A stretch of 43,684 nt of DNA from Polyangiaceae bacterium (GCA_009781005.1 WQYX01000029.1:1-43684), one strand, 5' to 3'; shown: positions 34,326 through 43,540, counted from the stretch's first letter. Translations and numbers: made by a program. The notes: generated by a model from the letters alone, not told the origin.

Positions 34326-35183
34326 TTAGACGAGTTGTGCCACGGCAAGCGCAGTCGCGACGTACGTTGTGGCCTCGAGCGCGCCGAGTCCGCCATTTCG
34401 CTCGATGCCCACACCCGTATCGAGCCGTCCGCCGCGAATCGACAGAGGGGCGCCGAGTAAGATCGATTGCACGAAGAGTTGTCGTACGGGGTAGAGCGCA
34501 AAGGCGAGTACGAGGATCGCGCCGTAGCTTTTCAGCGATGCGCCCCAACTGACGAAGTCGCCTTCGAGCGCGCGGCCGACGATGATCGCGACGGCGATGG
34601 TGAGGCCCGCGTAGCTCAACGCGGCGGCGAGGTTCTCGCCGTGGATTTGCTCGGAGTCGTCGTACGTGGTGAGCACGCGGAAGAGCGAGACGAACACCCA
34701 GAGCGTCGCGATTGCGATGACGAAGAAGAGCAGCGAGATCCCCACGTCTCGAAGCCGCGTTCCTGCGATGGCATTTGCGGCGATGATTCCCGTTGCGACG
34801 AAGTGTGAGCCCGCGGCAAGCCCCGCGGCGACGTTTCCGCGATCGAGTTCTGCAGGCAGACGAGCACGAAGCAAGAGGCGTGTGCCGAGCTCGCCCATGA
34901 GCGCCGCAAGTGCGACGCTGAGTATGCCGAAGCCCGCCACCGACGCGATGTCGTGCGCAAGGTGTTGTCCCTCGACGCAATTCTTTACGATGGATGCCGA
35001 CACGAGGAAGACGCCGAGCACTTGCCCCACGTGAAGAAGGTGTTGCGCGGCATTGTCTTCAGCGAAACCTTTGGCGACCGTCTTTTGGGGCGAACATAAC
35101 CTTTGGCCGATCCGCAACACGACCAAGAGTGAGAGGGTCGTGCCGACGGCGAACGAGATCGTGTAGAGCGGCGAAAGCTCCAT
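34326..35183 (-). CDS. DUF350-family membrane protein (YjfL-like)
   Basis: A 285-aa integral membrane protein with about eight hydrophobic segments in two similar halves. Each half shows DUF350-like features (for example AAGLAAGSHFVATGIIAANA, and later AALSYAGLTIAVAIIVGRAL). The function of DUF350 proteins is unknown. Its partner gene just downstream is the ATP-grasp enzyme, matching yjfL and yjfC of E. coli, so the pair may modify or place a product at the membrane. It is divergent from accD. Confidence 0.85.
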   Translation of the reverse strand: MELSPLYTISFAVGTTLSLLVVLRIGQRLCSPQKTVAKGFAEDNAAQHLLHVGQVLGVFLVSASIVKNCVEGQHLAHDIASVAGFGILSVALAALMGELGTRLLLRARLPAELDRGNVAAGLAAGSHFVATGIIAANAIAGTRLRDVGISLLFFVIAIATLWVFVSLFRVLTTYDDSEQIHGENLAAALSYAGLTIAVAIIVGRALEGDFVSWGASLKSYGAILVLAFALYPVRQLFVQSILLGAPLSIRGGRLDTGVGIERNGGLGALEATTYVATALAVAQLV

Positions 35184-35283
35184 TCCGCGGAATCTACACT
35201 GCTCGCGGCGCGCCCGTCACATTGCCTGTGCAGGTGGCGTGTCGATGCAGCGCCCGCGAAGCGGTGCTAAGGCGACCGGCGTC

Positions 35284-36174
35284 ATGAATTGGCCCGATAA
35301 GAGAACCGCCGGCCTCGACGCCAGTGAGAAGACGAGCTTCGGTAAAGGCGTCTTTCGCAAGTGTGATGGTTGCGGTGAGACGATGCCATCCGACTCCTTC
35401 GAACGAAACTTCGAAGTATGTCCGCTGTGCGCAAAGCACCACAAGCTTGGTGCTGCACGCTGGCGCGCGCTCTTGCTCGACGACGGCAAGCTGGAAGAGT
35501 GGGACGCGACTCTCGGGCCAACCGATCCGCTCCGCTTCTCGGACGGCAAGAAATATCCAGATCGGATTTTGGCTTCGCAGAAGTCCTCACGCGCGCGAGA
35601 AGCCATCGAGACGGGCCGCGCATCGATCGACGGCAGCCCCATTGCGTATGGCGCCTTCATTTTCAATTTCATGGGCGGCTCCATGGGCTCTGTCGTCGGC
35701 GAGAAGATCACTCGCCTGTTCGAGCGCGCCAGAGAGCAAATGCTGCCTGTGGTGCTGCTCCAGGCTTCCGGCGGCGCACGCATGCAGGAAGGCATCTTGA
35801 GCCTGATGCAAATGGCCAAGACGGTTGGCGCGCGCGAGCGTCTGCGTGAAGCAGGCATCCCGTTTTTGAGCGTGCTTCTGCATCCAACCACGGGTGGCGT
35901 TGCAGCGAGCTTCGCGCTTCTCGGCGACGTGAACATCGCCGAACCCGAAGCCCTCATCGGCTTCGCCGGGCCGCGCGTCATCGAGACGACGATCCGTCAG
36001 AAGCTGCCTAAAGGCTTTCAGCGTAGCGAGTTTCTGCTCGAGCACGGGATGATCGACCGCATCACGAGTCGCCTCGAGATGCGTAAGGAGATAGGTCTGC
36101 TCGTTCGGCATCTTGGGACCTCCGCCGTGCAACGCAGCGGCGGAGTGACCGCGCCCGCAATTCATGGGCACTAG
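35284..36174 (+). CDS. accD: acetyl-CoA carboxylase carboxyltransferase subunit beta
   Basis: About 296 aa. It is the beta subunit of the carboxyltransferase that passes CO2 from biotin to acetyl-CoA, the first step of fatty acid synthesis. The N-terminal zinc ribbon is CDGCGE then CPLC. The crotonase-fold core has GAFIFNFMGGSMGSVVGEKI, QASGGARMQEGILSLMQM and PTTGGVAASFALLGD. ATG 35284 starts close to the zinc ribbon; a GTG at 35239 is possible. The order accD-folC is common in bacteria, and the two genes overlap by 11 bp here. The alpha subunit is elsewhere. Confidence 0.96.
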   Translation: MNWPDKRTAGLDASEKTSFGKGVFRKCDGCGETMPSDSFERNFEVCPLCAKHHKLGAARWRALLLDDGKLEEWDATLGPTDPLRFSDGKKYPDRILASQKSSRAREAIETGRASIDGSPIAYGAFIFNFMGGSMGSVVGEKITRLFERAREQMLPVVLLQASGGARMQEGILSLMQMAKTVGARERLREAGIPFLSVLLHPTTGGVAASFALLGDVNIAEPEALIGFAGPRVIETTIRQKLPKGFQRSEFLLEHGMIDRITSRLEMRKEIGLLVRHLGTSAVQRSGGVTAPAIHGH

Positions 36175-37426
36175 GGCGTGTCTGCAGACCGTCGCGAGTG
36201 ACACGTCAGGCGACAGGCTCGCAGGCGTACTCGGTTCCCTTTACGCACGCGTACCGCTCGGCATGCGCCTTGGTCTCGATGCGATGCGTGCAGTATGCAC
36301 GAAAGCGGACCACCCGGAGCGGCGCTTCGAAATCGTTCACGTTGGAGGAACGAACGGCAAGGGTTCGACGTGCGCGATGGTGGAGTCCATGGCGCGCGCG
36401 GCGGGCAAGAAGACGGGCCTGTACACCTCGCCGCACCTTTGCCGGTTCGCGGAGCGCATCCGCATCAATGGTGCACCGCTGGACGACGCATCGCTCACGA
36501 ACGTTCTCGAGCGTGCGCTCGACGTCGGCAAGGATCTGTCGTTCTTCGAGACGGCAACGCTCGCGGCGTTCATGGCGTTTGCGGAGCACGGGGTAGATCT
36601 CGCGGTCATGGAAGTCGGCATCGGAGGCCGACTCGACGCAACGAACGTCATCGAGCGATCCCGCGTCTCGGCCATCACGCGCGTTGCTTTCGATCACATG
36701 GACCGGCTCGGAAACACGCTCGAAGCGATCGCCGTGGAGAAGGCCGGAATTGCCAGGCCCGGAACGCCGCTCGTCATGGGTGACATGGCTCGCGAGCCGC
36801 GCGCCATCATCGAGCGCGAGGCTCGGGTGATCGGCGCCGAGATGGTTGGCGTGGAGTCACGAACGTGCGAACTGCAAGCATTTTTCGCGCGCCATGAGAG
36901 GCTTCCAGGCAGATACCAGGCTGCGAACGCCGACGTTGCATGGGTGGTTGCCGATCTGTTGGGCATCGACAATTTCGCGAAAGCCACCGGGCTTGCGCGC
37001 GCACGATGGCCGGGGCGTTTCGAGCGCATCGATGCACCCGATGGTTCCTATCTTCTCGACGGCGCGCACAACCCTGACGGCGCAGCGGCCCTCGTCGCGA
37101 GTCTTACCGCAGCGAGAGAGCAGGTATCGGTGCTCGTCTTTGGCGCAATGGCGGACAAGGCGTGGTCCGAGATGCTCGACATGCTGGCGCCTCTTGCTCG
37201 CGCGCGCGTCTACGTTTCGCCAATGGGACGTGCTCCCGCCGATCCTGCCGCGATCGCGGCTCGCCATCCCGGGCAAACGGCGCGGGATGTGAGAGATGCG
37301 CTTGCCCGCGCTCGCGCGATCGCTTCGCCCCACGGCCTCGTCCTCGTGACGGGCTCACTCTACCTCGTCGGACAAGCACGGGCGAAAATCCTTGGGCTCG
37401 CTCAAGATCCGCCCGTCGCGCTCTGA
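36164..37426 (+). CDS. folC: folylpolyglutamate synthase / dihydrofolate synthase
   Basis: A 420-aa Mur-ligase-family enzyme that adds glutamate to dihydropteroate or folate. The P-loop is VHVGGTNGKGSTCAMVES. Other family marks are GLYTSPHLCRFAERIRING, MEVGIGGRLDATNVI and LLDGAHNPDGAAALV. The ATG at 36164 overlaps the accD stop region by 11 bp, pointing to coupled translation. Its end lies 58 bases upstream of the yajQ-type start on the same strand. Confidence 0.95.
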   Translation: MGTRACLQTVASDTSGDRLAGVLGSLYARVPLGMRLGLDAMRAVCTKADHPERRFEIVHVGGTNGKGSTCAMVESMARAAGKKTGLYTSPHLCRFAERIRINGAPLDDASLTNVLERALDVGKDLSFFETATLAAFMAFAEHGVDLAVMEVGIGGRLDATNVIERSRVSAITRVAFDHMDRLGNTLEAIAVEKAGIARPGTPLVMGDMAREPRAIIEREARVIGAEMVGVESRTCELQAFFARHERLPGRYQAANADVAWVVADLLGIDNFAKATGLARARWPGRFERIDAPDGSYLLDGAHNPDGAAALVASLTAAREQVSVLVFGAMADKAWSEMLDMLAPLARARVYVSPMGRAPADPAAIAARHPGQTARDVRDALARARAIASPHGLVLVTGSLYLVGQARAKILGLAQDPPVAL

Positions 37427-37484
37427 GAGCATGTTCGCACGAAACTTTGGAGAGAGTGCAGATATCGGTATCTTCCGCGAAGCC

Positions 37485-37970
37485 ATGCCGAGCTTCGATA
37501 TCGTCTCGAAAGTGCAGTGGAACGAAGTCGACAACGCGCTCAACCAAGCTCAAAAGGAAATCGCGCAAAGGTTTGACTTCAAGGATACGGAGACCGAGCT
37601 CGAGAAGAATGACGCGGGTATCGTCGTTCGTTCTTCCAGCTTGGACCGCGCCCGAGCCGGTCTCACGGTGCTGCAGGAAAAACTCATCAAGCGCAAAGTG
37701 AGCCTGAAGTTTCTCCACGTTGACGACCCGAAACCGACGGCCAAGGGTGGCTCGCGCATTCAGGTCAATATCAAAGAGGGCATCGAGGCCGATCCCGCCC
37801 GCAAGATCGTGACTGCGATCAAAGAGTTGAAGCTCAAGGTGCAAGCCGCCATCCAGGAGGCACAGGTGCGCGTGACGGGCAAAAACAGAGACGATCTCCA
37901 GAAGGTGATCGCACTCGTTCGCAATCTCGATCTCGGTATCGAGATCTCGGCCGGCAACTTCAGGGATTGA
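37485..37970 (+). CDS. yajQ: YajQ-family nucleotide-binding protein
   Basis: A 161-aa cytoplasmic protein with two ferredoxin-like RNA-binding-type folds. The family start MPSFDIVSKVQWNEVDNALN fixes ATG 37485, although the frame stays open upstream. KEIAQRFDFK, GGSRIQVNIKEGIEADPARK and the end LDLGIEISAGNFRD match YajQ closely. Some relatives bind cyclic di-GMP and act with transcription factors; others bind tRNA or nucleotides. It is nearly adjacent to glmM, and a c-di-GMP phosphodiesterase-like gene follows, but a direct link is only suggested. Confidence 0.96.
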   Translation: MPSFDIVSKVQWNEVDNALNQAQKEIAQRFDFKDTETELEKNDAGIVVRSSSLDRARAGLTVLQEKLIKRKVSLKFLHVDDPKPTAKGGSRIQVNIKEGIEADPARKIVTAIKELKLKVQAAIQEAQVRVTGKNRDDLQKVIALVRNLDLGIEISAGNFRD

Positions 37971-37972
37971 TC

Positions 37973-39424
37973 ATGGCAGACGACATGACCACGACGGGCA
38001 AGAGAAAAAGCAACACGAAGAGGATGAGCGGCGATACCGCCGTGAAGAAATCTGGAGGTGCGCCGCCCGTTCGCAACCTCTTCGGAACGGATGGCATCCG
38101 TGGCATTGCCAATGAAGCTCCCATGACGCCGGAGTTGGCGCTTCTGCTCGGCAAAGCCGTCGCACACGTTGCAGGCCGCAACAAAGCCCACACACCACGC
38201 GTGCTCATTGGCAAAGACACGCGACTGTCGGGTTACATGATCGAGCAGGCGATTGCAGCCGGTATCTGCTCGATGGGCGCGCGCGTCATCCTCTGCGGGC
38301 CCATCCCCACACCTGCCGTCGCACAACTCACCGTCAGCATGCGCGCCGACGCCGGTATCGTCATCAGCGCAAGCCACAACCCCTACCAAGACAATGGCAT
38401 CAAGATCTTCGGTGGGGATGGCTTCAAGCTTCCCGACGAGCAGGAGGCCGAAATCGAGCGTCTGATGGAAAGCGACGCGGCGCTCTCACCTCGCCCCACG
38501 GGGCCTGGCATTGGCAAGGCTTCACGCCTCGACGATGCCGGCGGCCGCTACGTTGTTTTCGCGAAGACCACGTTTCCGCGTGGCCTTACCCTCGACAACG
38601 TTCGCGTCGTCATCGATGCCGCGCATGGTGCTGCATACAAAGTCGCTCCGCTCGTCTTCAGCGAGCTTGGCGCCAGCGTGACAGCCATAGGCGTCAAGCC
38701 AAACGGAGTTAATATCAACTTAGATAGCGGCGCGCTCCACCCTGACAAAGTCCGAGCCGAAGTCGTCAAACGCGGCGCCCATATCGGCATTGCTCTCGAC
38801 GGAGATGCTGACAGGCTCATCGTCATCGACGAGAAGGGTCAGATCGTGGATGGCGATGTCGTGATGGCCATGTGTGCATGCCGCATGCTCGCCGACGGAG
38901 AACTCGAAAAAAAAACGCTCGTCGCGACCGTCATGAGCAATCTTGGTCTCGAGCGCGCAATTGGCGACAAGGGTGGCAAACTCGTACGCACGCAGGTCGG
39001 TGATCGCTATGTCGTCGAAGCCATGCGCGCAGGGGGCTACAACCTTGGTGGTGAGCAGTCAGGCCATCTCATCTTTCTCAATCACGCTTCCACGGGGGAT
39101 GGTGTCGTCGCGGCACTCCAAGTGCTTGCCATCATGGTGCAGGCCGACCGCCCGCTCTCCGAGCTCGCCAAAGAAGCCATGGAACGCGTCCCACAGGTAC
39201 TCGAGAACGTGACGTTGAGCGAGCGCCGCCCACTCGAGCAGATGCGTCAGCTCTCGGCCTGCAGCATGAGAGTGAAAGACATTCTCGGCTCGGAAGGCCG
39301 CGTGCTCATTCGCTGGAGCGGAACGGAACCGAAACTCCGAATCATGCTGGAAGGCCCCGACGAGAGCCGTTTGCATCAATGGGCATCCGATCTCGCGGAC
39401 GCCGCCCGCAAGGACATGCGCTGA
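37973..39424 (+). CDS. glmM: phosphoglucosamine mutase
   Basis: About 483 aa. It converts glucosamine-6-phosphate to glucosamine-1-phosphate for UDP-GlcNAc, needed for peptidoglycan and for the sugar nucleotide cassette at 30.4-33.1 kb. The N-terminal NLFGTDGIRGIAN, the phosphoserine loop ISASHNPYQDNGIKIFG, the metal loop ALDGDADRLIVID and the C-terminal IRWSGTEPKLRIM are all present. The first 25 residues are Lys/Thr-rich and extra, so a start at a later Met is possible. Only two bases separate it from the yajQ-type stop. Confidence 0.96.
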   Translation: MADDMTTTGKRKSNTKRMSGDTAVKKSGGAPPVRNLFGTDGIRGIANEAPMTPELALLLGKAVAHVAGRNKAHTPRVLIGKDTRLSGYMIEQAIAAGICSMGARVILCGPIPTPAVAQLTVSMRADAGIVISASHNPYQDNGIKIFGGDGFKLPDEQEAEIERLMESDAALSPRPTGPGIGKASRLDDAGGRYVVFAKTTFPRGLTLDNVRVVIDAAHGAAYKVAPLVFSELGASVTAIGVKPNGVNINLDSGALHPDKVRAEVVKRGAHIGIALDGDADRLIVIDEKGQIVDGDVVMAMCACRMLADGELEKKTLVATVMSNLGLERAIGDKGGKLVRTQVGDRYVVEAMRAGGYNLGGEQSGHLIFLNHASTGDGVVAALQVLAIMVQADRPLSELAKEAMERVPQVLENVTLSERRPLEQMRQLSACSMRVKDILGSEGRVLIRWSGTEPKLRIMLEGPDESRLHQWASDLADAARKDMR

Positions 39425-39460
39425 AGGGGATTCCCTCTTCTATCCCTTAATCTCCGACAT

Positions 39461-40711
39461 ATGTATTGCGCGCACACGGTTTTATCTCGTTGCCGTGAAA
39501 TGCGCATGACGATCGCACAGAATCCATGCACAATGCATCATCGCATGAGCAGTCTGAATCAAATGAAGAGCACCAAACCTCCGAGCACGGTGCCCGGCCA
39601 CAAACAAGCCGACATCCTTCTCGTCGACGACGACGATCTCGTGCTTCGTGCGGTCGAGCGCATACTCGTCACCGGTGGCTACACCGTTGTGAAAGCCTAT
39701 GACGGCCAGGTTGCAACACGCGAGGCCATGTCCGGCAATTATGGTGTCATCGTCTCGGACATTCATATGCCGGGTGTCAAGGGCACGGAATTGCTGGACG
39801 TCCTGCGCTCTTACGGCAACGACGTGCCTGTCGTCCTGATGACCGGCTCACCCACGTTTGAGACGGCACGCGACGCCGTCGATCTCGGCGCCGTGACGTA
39901 TCTCACCAAACCCATTGATCGCGACGCCCTCTTGCGTGCCGTTTCTCGTGCGCGGAAGATCGTGCGCAAGCCGCGCCCGTCGCTGCCGGAGATAGATCAA
40001 GCAGCGAGCTTTGAGCGCGCGATGGATTCGCTCTGGATGGCCTATCAGCCAATCGTGTCGATGACGGCGCATGGTCCCATCGCGTACGAGGCACTCGTTC
40101 GAAGTCAGGAGCCCGGCTTTCTCGGTCCAGGTCCGCTGTTCGCGTATGCGGAGAAAGCCGGTCGCCTTCCGGACCTCGGTCGTAAAATTCGCCAGTTATG
40201 CGCAACTGCGGTGACCGAGGTGCCAGACGGCATGATGCTTTTCGTCAACGTTCACGCCGACGATCTGTCCGACGTCGAACTCTTCTCCCCGTTGAGCCCG
40301 CTGTCCGAGCACGCGGATCGCGTGGTGCTCGAGATCACCGAACGGGGGGCCATCGAAGAAGTCCGTGATGTCGTCGATCGAGTCACGCGCCTTCGTGCGC
40401 TTGGATACCGCCTCGCCATCGACGATCTCGGTGCGGGTTATGCGGGCCTCAGCAGCGTCGCGATGCTCGAGCCGGATTTCGTGAAACTCGACATGAGCCT
40501 CACGCGCGATCTTGCATCCTCGCCTGTTCGAATGCGTCTCGTTGGATCGATGGTCGATGCATGTCGCGATGTCGGCATGCGTCTCGTCGCGGAGGGAGTG
40601 GAAACCGTCCAGGAGCTTCGAGCATTGTGCGAACTTGGATGCGACTTGCTCCAGGGTTACCACTTCGCGCGGCCGAGCCCGGACTTCGTTCACGTCACCA
40701 CCTCTCTTTGA
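39461..40711 (+). CDS. response regulator with EAL (c-di-GMP phosphodiesterase) domain
   Basis: A 416-aa signalling protein. A receiver domain (from about residue 50) has ILLVDDDD, the phospho-acceptor in VSDIHMPG and the Lys in YLTKPID. An EAL domain (about 185-410) follows, with YEALVRS, the Asn in MLFVNVHADDL, VLEITERG, AIDDLGAGYAGL, DFVKLDMS, LVAEGVET and GYHFARP. The catalytic acids and Lys appear to be kept, although the DDFGTG loop reads DDLGAG, so activity is likely but not certain. Phosphorylation would control c-di-GMP breakdown. The start is uncertain: several Met codons (39461, 39500, 39545, 39563) lack a good ribosome site. No kinase is adjacent. Confidence 0.92.
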   Translation: MYCAHTVLSRCREMRMTIAQNPCTMHHRMSSLNQMKSTKPPSTVPGHKQADILLVDDDDLVLRAVERILVTGGYTVVKAYDGQVATREAMSGNYGVIVSDIHMPGVKGTELLDVLRSYGNDVPVVLMTGSPTFETARDAVDLGAVTYLTKPIDRDALLRAVSRARKIVRKPRPSLPEIDQAASFERAMDSLWMAYQPIVSMTAHGPIAYEALVRSQEPGFLGPGPLFAYAEKAGRLPDLGRKIRQLCATAVTEVPDGMMLFVNVHADDLSDVELFSPLSPLSEHADRVVLEITERGAIEEVRDVVDRVTRLRALGYRLAIDDLGAGYAGLSSVAMLEPDFVKLDMSLTRDLASSPVRMRLVGSMVDACRDVGMRLVAEGVETVQELRALCELGCDLLQGYHFARPSPDFVHVTTSL

Positions 40712-40712
40712 G

Positions 40713-40792
40713 GTTCCCCCGTGGCAGGCACGGGGGCCTGCCCCTACAATCGACAATTCGTAGGGGCGGCCCCCCGTGGCCGCCCGCCCCGT
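40713..40792. repeat. REP-like palindromic cluster between convergent genes
   Basis: Several nested palindromes: cccccgtg-gcagg-cacggggg, then gcccctac paired with gtaggggc, then a GC-rich ggcggccccccgtggccgcc stretch. Repeats of this gtaggggcg...cccccgtgg type are widespread in large bacterial genomes. The position between two converging stop codons also lets the hairpins end transcription from both sides. Confidence 0.7.
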
Positions 40793-41476
40793 TTATGGTG
40801 GTGCCGGCACGAAGCGAGAGTCTTTCCAGACGAAGCGCCGCGAGCCGTCACAAAGTCGCTTGATGAGTTGCTTGTCGAGAGTGTCGTACTCGCTGGCCAT
40901 TGTCTTGGGATCGGGCCGCTCGCGCCCTCGTTCGCTCAGGGCCAAGAGCGCACCCTTGCAGTGTACAAGTTCTGGGGTCTCCGCGCGGTCCTGCACGGTG
41001 GCCGAGTTGCCGTCGGGTGCAAAGGCGACTTCGAGTGCGAGCAGTTGGTCGGGCCCTTCGAGCGGGTCGATGGCAATGGGGACGTCGAGCACCACGACGG
41101 GGTTGTTGCTCCGCACGACGCGGGTACGCTCACGCACGACCATGCGTGAGACTTTGCGGCTGCCGAATACGTGCTCGACCTCCTGGCATGAGAGCGCCGT
41201 CTCGTTCGACGCACCGATGAGGATGCTTCGGCACGAGCCGCTCGTCAGTGATGCCTTGGAGGCTTGCTTCGCGTCCACGCCTCGCTCGGTTAGCCACGCG
41301 GTGGGATCGACGAACAATGGCGCGCCGTCCACGGGCACGAAGCCCTCCTGCGCCGGCGCCGTCGAAGCCTCCGCCGCCTCGCTCGGCGGACTTGCCTCGA
41401 TGGAATGACTGTTCGCCGTCCTTCGGGAGCAGCCCGACAGAAGGGTCAGAACCAGAAGGGGGGTACGGAGATTCAT
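40793..41476 (-). CDS. lipoprotein of unknown function
   Basis: About 227 aa. The signal peptide MNLRTPLLVLTLLSGC ends in a lipobox. A Ser/Ala/Glu-rich spacer follows. The folded part (about 45-227) contains VDPTAWLTERGVDAKQA and several Cys, but I recognise no family. The start at 41476 is chosen because it creates the signal peptide; the frame stays open further up through the tandem repeats, where it encodes the repeated peptide DRLADAQG. A secreted or surface protein is likely. Confidence 0.75.
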   Translation of the reverse strand: MNLRTPLLVLTLLSGCSRRTANSHSIEASPPSEAAEASTAPAQEGFVPVDGAPLFVDPTAWLTERGVDAKQASKASLTSGSCRSILIGASNETALSCQEVEHVFGSRKVSRMVVRERTRVVRSNNPVVVLDVPIAIDPLEGPDQLLALEVAFAPDGNSATVQDRAETPELVHCKGALLALSERGRERPDPKTMASEYDTLDKQLIKRLCDGSRRFVWKDSRFVPAPP

Positions 41477-41540
41477 GTAGGACTGACGCTTCGACCCCCT
41501 TGAGCACAAAATAACGGGTAGGCAACCGAAATTCTGACTC

Positions 41541-41622
41541 CCCTGGGCATCCGCAAGCCGGTCCAAACCGACCCATTTGACCCCCTGGGCATCCGCAAGC
41601 CGGTCCAAACCGATTCATTTGA
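41541..41622. repeat. 42-bp tandem repeat upstream of the lipoprotein gene
   Basis: Two nearly identical units (ccctgggcatccgcaagccg and the following gtccaaaccg, from 41541 and 41583) differ at only two bases. Each contains the small palindrome cggt-ccaa-accg. A decayed third unit with gagcatcttcgggtcggttc follows to about 41650. Placed 65-150 bases upstream of the start, it may be an operator array, or just a slipped-strand duplication. Confidence 0.7.
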
Positions 41623-41746
41623 CCCCTTTGAGCATCTTCGGGTCGGTTCGGACCATGCGACGCGGCGGCACCAGATGCGAAGGTGAAGATCGCCGCACCC
41701 GCGCGCGCTTCTTGCTTCGGTTCATCCGCCGTACCATCGTCCTCGC

Positions 41747-43540
41747 ATGACGAGCAACGCGCCCCCCACGTCTTCCTCACGAGGCATCGATTCCTCGGAA
41801 GCCTCCTCTCCACGCCTTCTTGCCTCTCGCTTGGAGATGCTCGACGCCGCTTCCGCCGTCGCCCTCGCGGAGGCCGCTGCTGGTAGCCACATGCTTGGTG
41901 GTCGTGGGCACAGTGCGCCTGCCGACGCGCTGCTCACGGAGGCTCGCGAAGCGGCCGAGCGCGGCGAGCGCGTGGCCGTCATCGCGAAGGTGTCTGCACT
42001 TGCGAGCGCGCGCGAGTCGATGAAGAAGACGGCGCAGGCGCGGCTCGGAATCGTTGCACATGCCATGGCGGGTCTCGGCAGCGAGGATCTTGCGGCGCTC
42101 CTCGACGTTGGTTGGGGCATCCTCTGCGCCGCGGGACCGGAGGACTCGTTCGATCTCACGCTCATCGCACGTCGCGCCGCCGAGGACTCGGGTGTGCCGT
42201 TCGTCGTCGTGCACGCGATCGGTCAGGTGGGGCAGGGGACGGGCAAGGTCGTCGCGATGGTCTCGCTCCCCGTGGAGAAGGCGTGCAACGAGTTCGTGGG
42301 TGTCGCTTCGAGACTCAAGCCGCGAAGCGACCCTGGCCACCCATCGCTCGCGCCCGTCAGCGAGCGATCGTTTGCCGAGCGCGTGCCCTTCGCACTCGGC
42401 AGTGCGTTTCGCGAATACAGTGCCATCTCGGGTCGCCGTCACGACATGGTCGACAGGGTGCCGCTCGGCGAGGCACCGATCATGCTCGTTGGCCTTGGAC
42501 CCGTTGGCGACGCGCTGACGTCCGCCACCGGCGAGCTCCGCGCGCGTGGCTACGACGTGGGAGCCGTGCATGTCACGTCGCTCCGGCCATTCCCGGGAGC
42601 GCGCCTCGTCAAGTCGCTCACGCGCGTGCTCGCCGTCACGGTCCTTGAATCTTCCGACGAACCGTTTTCCAACGGCGGTGTTCTCGCGCGCGAGCTCAAG
42701 TCCGCCTTTGCCGACGCCCTCACGTGGGCTCCCGGGTTTCCAGGAATTGGCAGCATCCCCAAGCTCTTCGTCGGCGTCACCGGCCCGTGGTTCGACGTCG
42801 ACGATCTCGCAGCCGTTTGCGACAACATGCTCGCCGACGAACGTGGCAAGAGAAGTTTCTCTTTTGCCGACACGGATCACTCGATCCCGCGTCAAGCGCG
42901 GCGCAAGGATGCGGATCCCGGATCGCTCGCGGTGCGCTGGGTCCTCGATGACGTGGCGGTTGCCGAGGCTTGTCTCGCCGTGACCGCGTCGTCGCTCGCG
43001 AAGGCGCTCGGCATCCGCACGCAAGGCATCGTTGTGTCGCGCGATTCGGTGGTGACGGTCGACGTCTTCGCGACGCGCGATCACGCACGCGGAGCCATGG
43101 CACGTCGTGCACCGCGCCTCGTGCTCGCGACCGATCAGCGCGTCGAATCGTCGGAGTCTGCACCTGCCCTCGGACTTGGCGGCGTTCTCGGTGTCGTGTC
43201 GGATCACGGCGAAGCAGTGTCCGCGCTTTCCGACGGCGTACGCGCGATCCTGCGCGAGCGGCGCGCGCGCACGATCTCGCTTGCCATTGGCACTTCGGGC
43301 GTCGACGCCACCTTTGCGGTCGCTGCCACGTGCGCGGGCAGCGCGCTTGCGGCCGCGTCGCGCGGCCCGGCGAGCGTCGACTCCGGCGTCGTCATGCGCG
43401 TCGTTGCCGAGGTCCTCGCCGAGCACGGCATCACCGACCCGATCCCCCTCGCGGAGCGCGCACGTCGCGCGTTCGAGACGACGGTGGGTGCGTTCGACGC
43501 TGCGGCGCGTGTCGAATCTGGCAGTTTCGCCGTGCGATGA
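41747..43540 (+). CDS. diverged pyruvate:ferredoxin oxidoreductase-like protein (N-terminal domains only)
   Basis: A 597-aa protein. Residues about 85-165 (KKTAQARLGIVAHAMAGLGS, then WGILCAAGPEDSFDLTLIAR and VPFVVVHAIG) resemble the POR N-terminal domain. About 240-360 (LVGLGPVGDALTSATGELRA; GYDVGAVHVTSLRPFPGARL) resembles PFOR domain II. The remainder may be a worn gamma-type domain. The TPP- and Fe-S-binding C-terminal half is absent and the usual YPITPSS motif is not seen. It could work with separately encoded subunits, or be a non-catalytic paralogue. A family A repeat begins 27 bases after the stop. Confidence 0.6.
   Translation: MTSNAPPTSSSRGIDSSEASSPRLLASRLEMLDAASAVALAEAAAGSHMLGGRGHSAPADALLTEAREAAERGERVAVIAKVSALASARESMKKTAQARLGIVAHAMAGLGSEDLAALLDVGWGILCAAGPEDSFDLTLIARRAAEDSGVPFVVVHAIGQVGQGTGKVVAMVSLPVEKACNEFVGVASRLKPRSDPGHPSLAPVSERSFAERVPFALGSAFREYSAISGRRHDMVDRVPLGEAPIMLVGLGPVGDALTSATGELRARGYDVGAVHVTSLRPFPGARLVKSLTRVLAVTVLESSDEPFSNGGVLARELKSAFADALTWAPGFPGIGSIPKLFVGVTGPWFDVDDLAAVCDNMLADERGKRSFSFADTDHSIPRQARRKDADPGSLAVRWVLDDVAVAEACLAVTASSLAKALGIRTQGIVVSRDSVVTVDVFATRDHARGAMARRAPRLVLATDQRVESSESAPALGLGGVLGVVSDHGEAVSALSDGVRAILRERRARTISLAIGTSGVDATFAVAATCAGSALAAASRGPASVDSGVVMRVVAEVLAEHGITDPIPLAERARRAFETTVGAFDAAARVESGSFAVR

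Noticed and set aside
37427-37436. A family B terminus after folC (gagcatgttc)
   Set aside because: Only about ten bases match and no second end or core follows, so chance is sufficient.
41541-41622. CRISPR-like repeat
   Set aside because: The two 42-bp units are directly adjacent with no unique spacers, so this is a tandem duplication.
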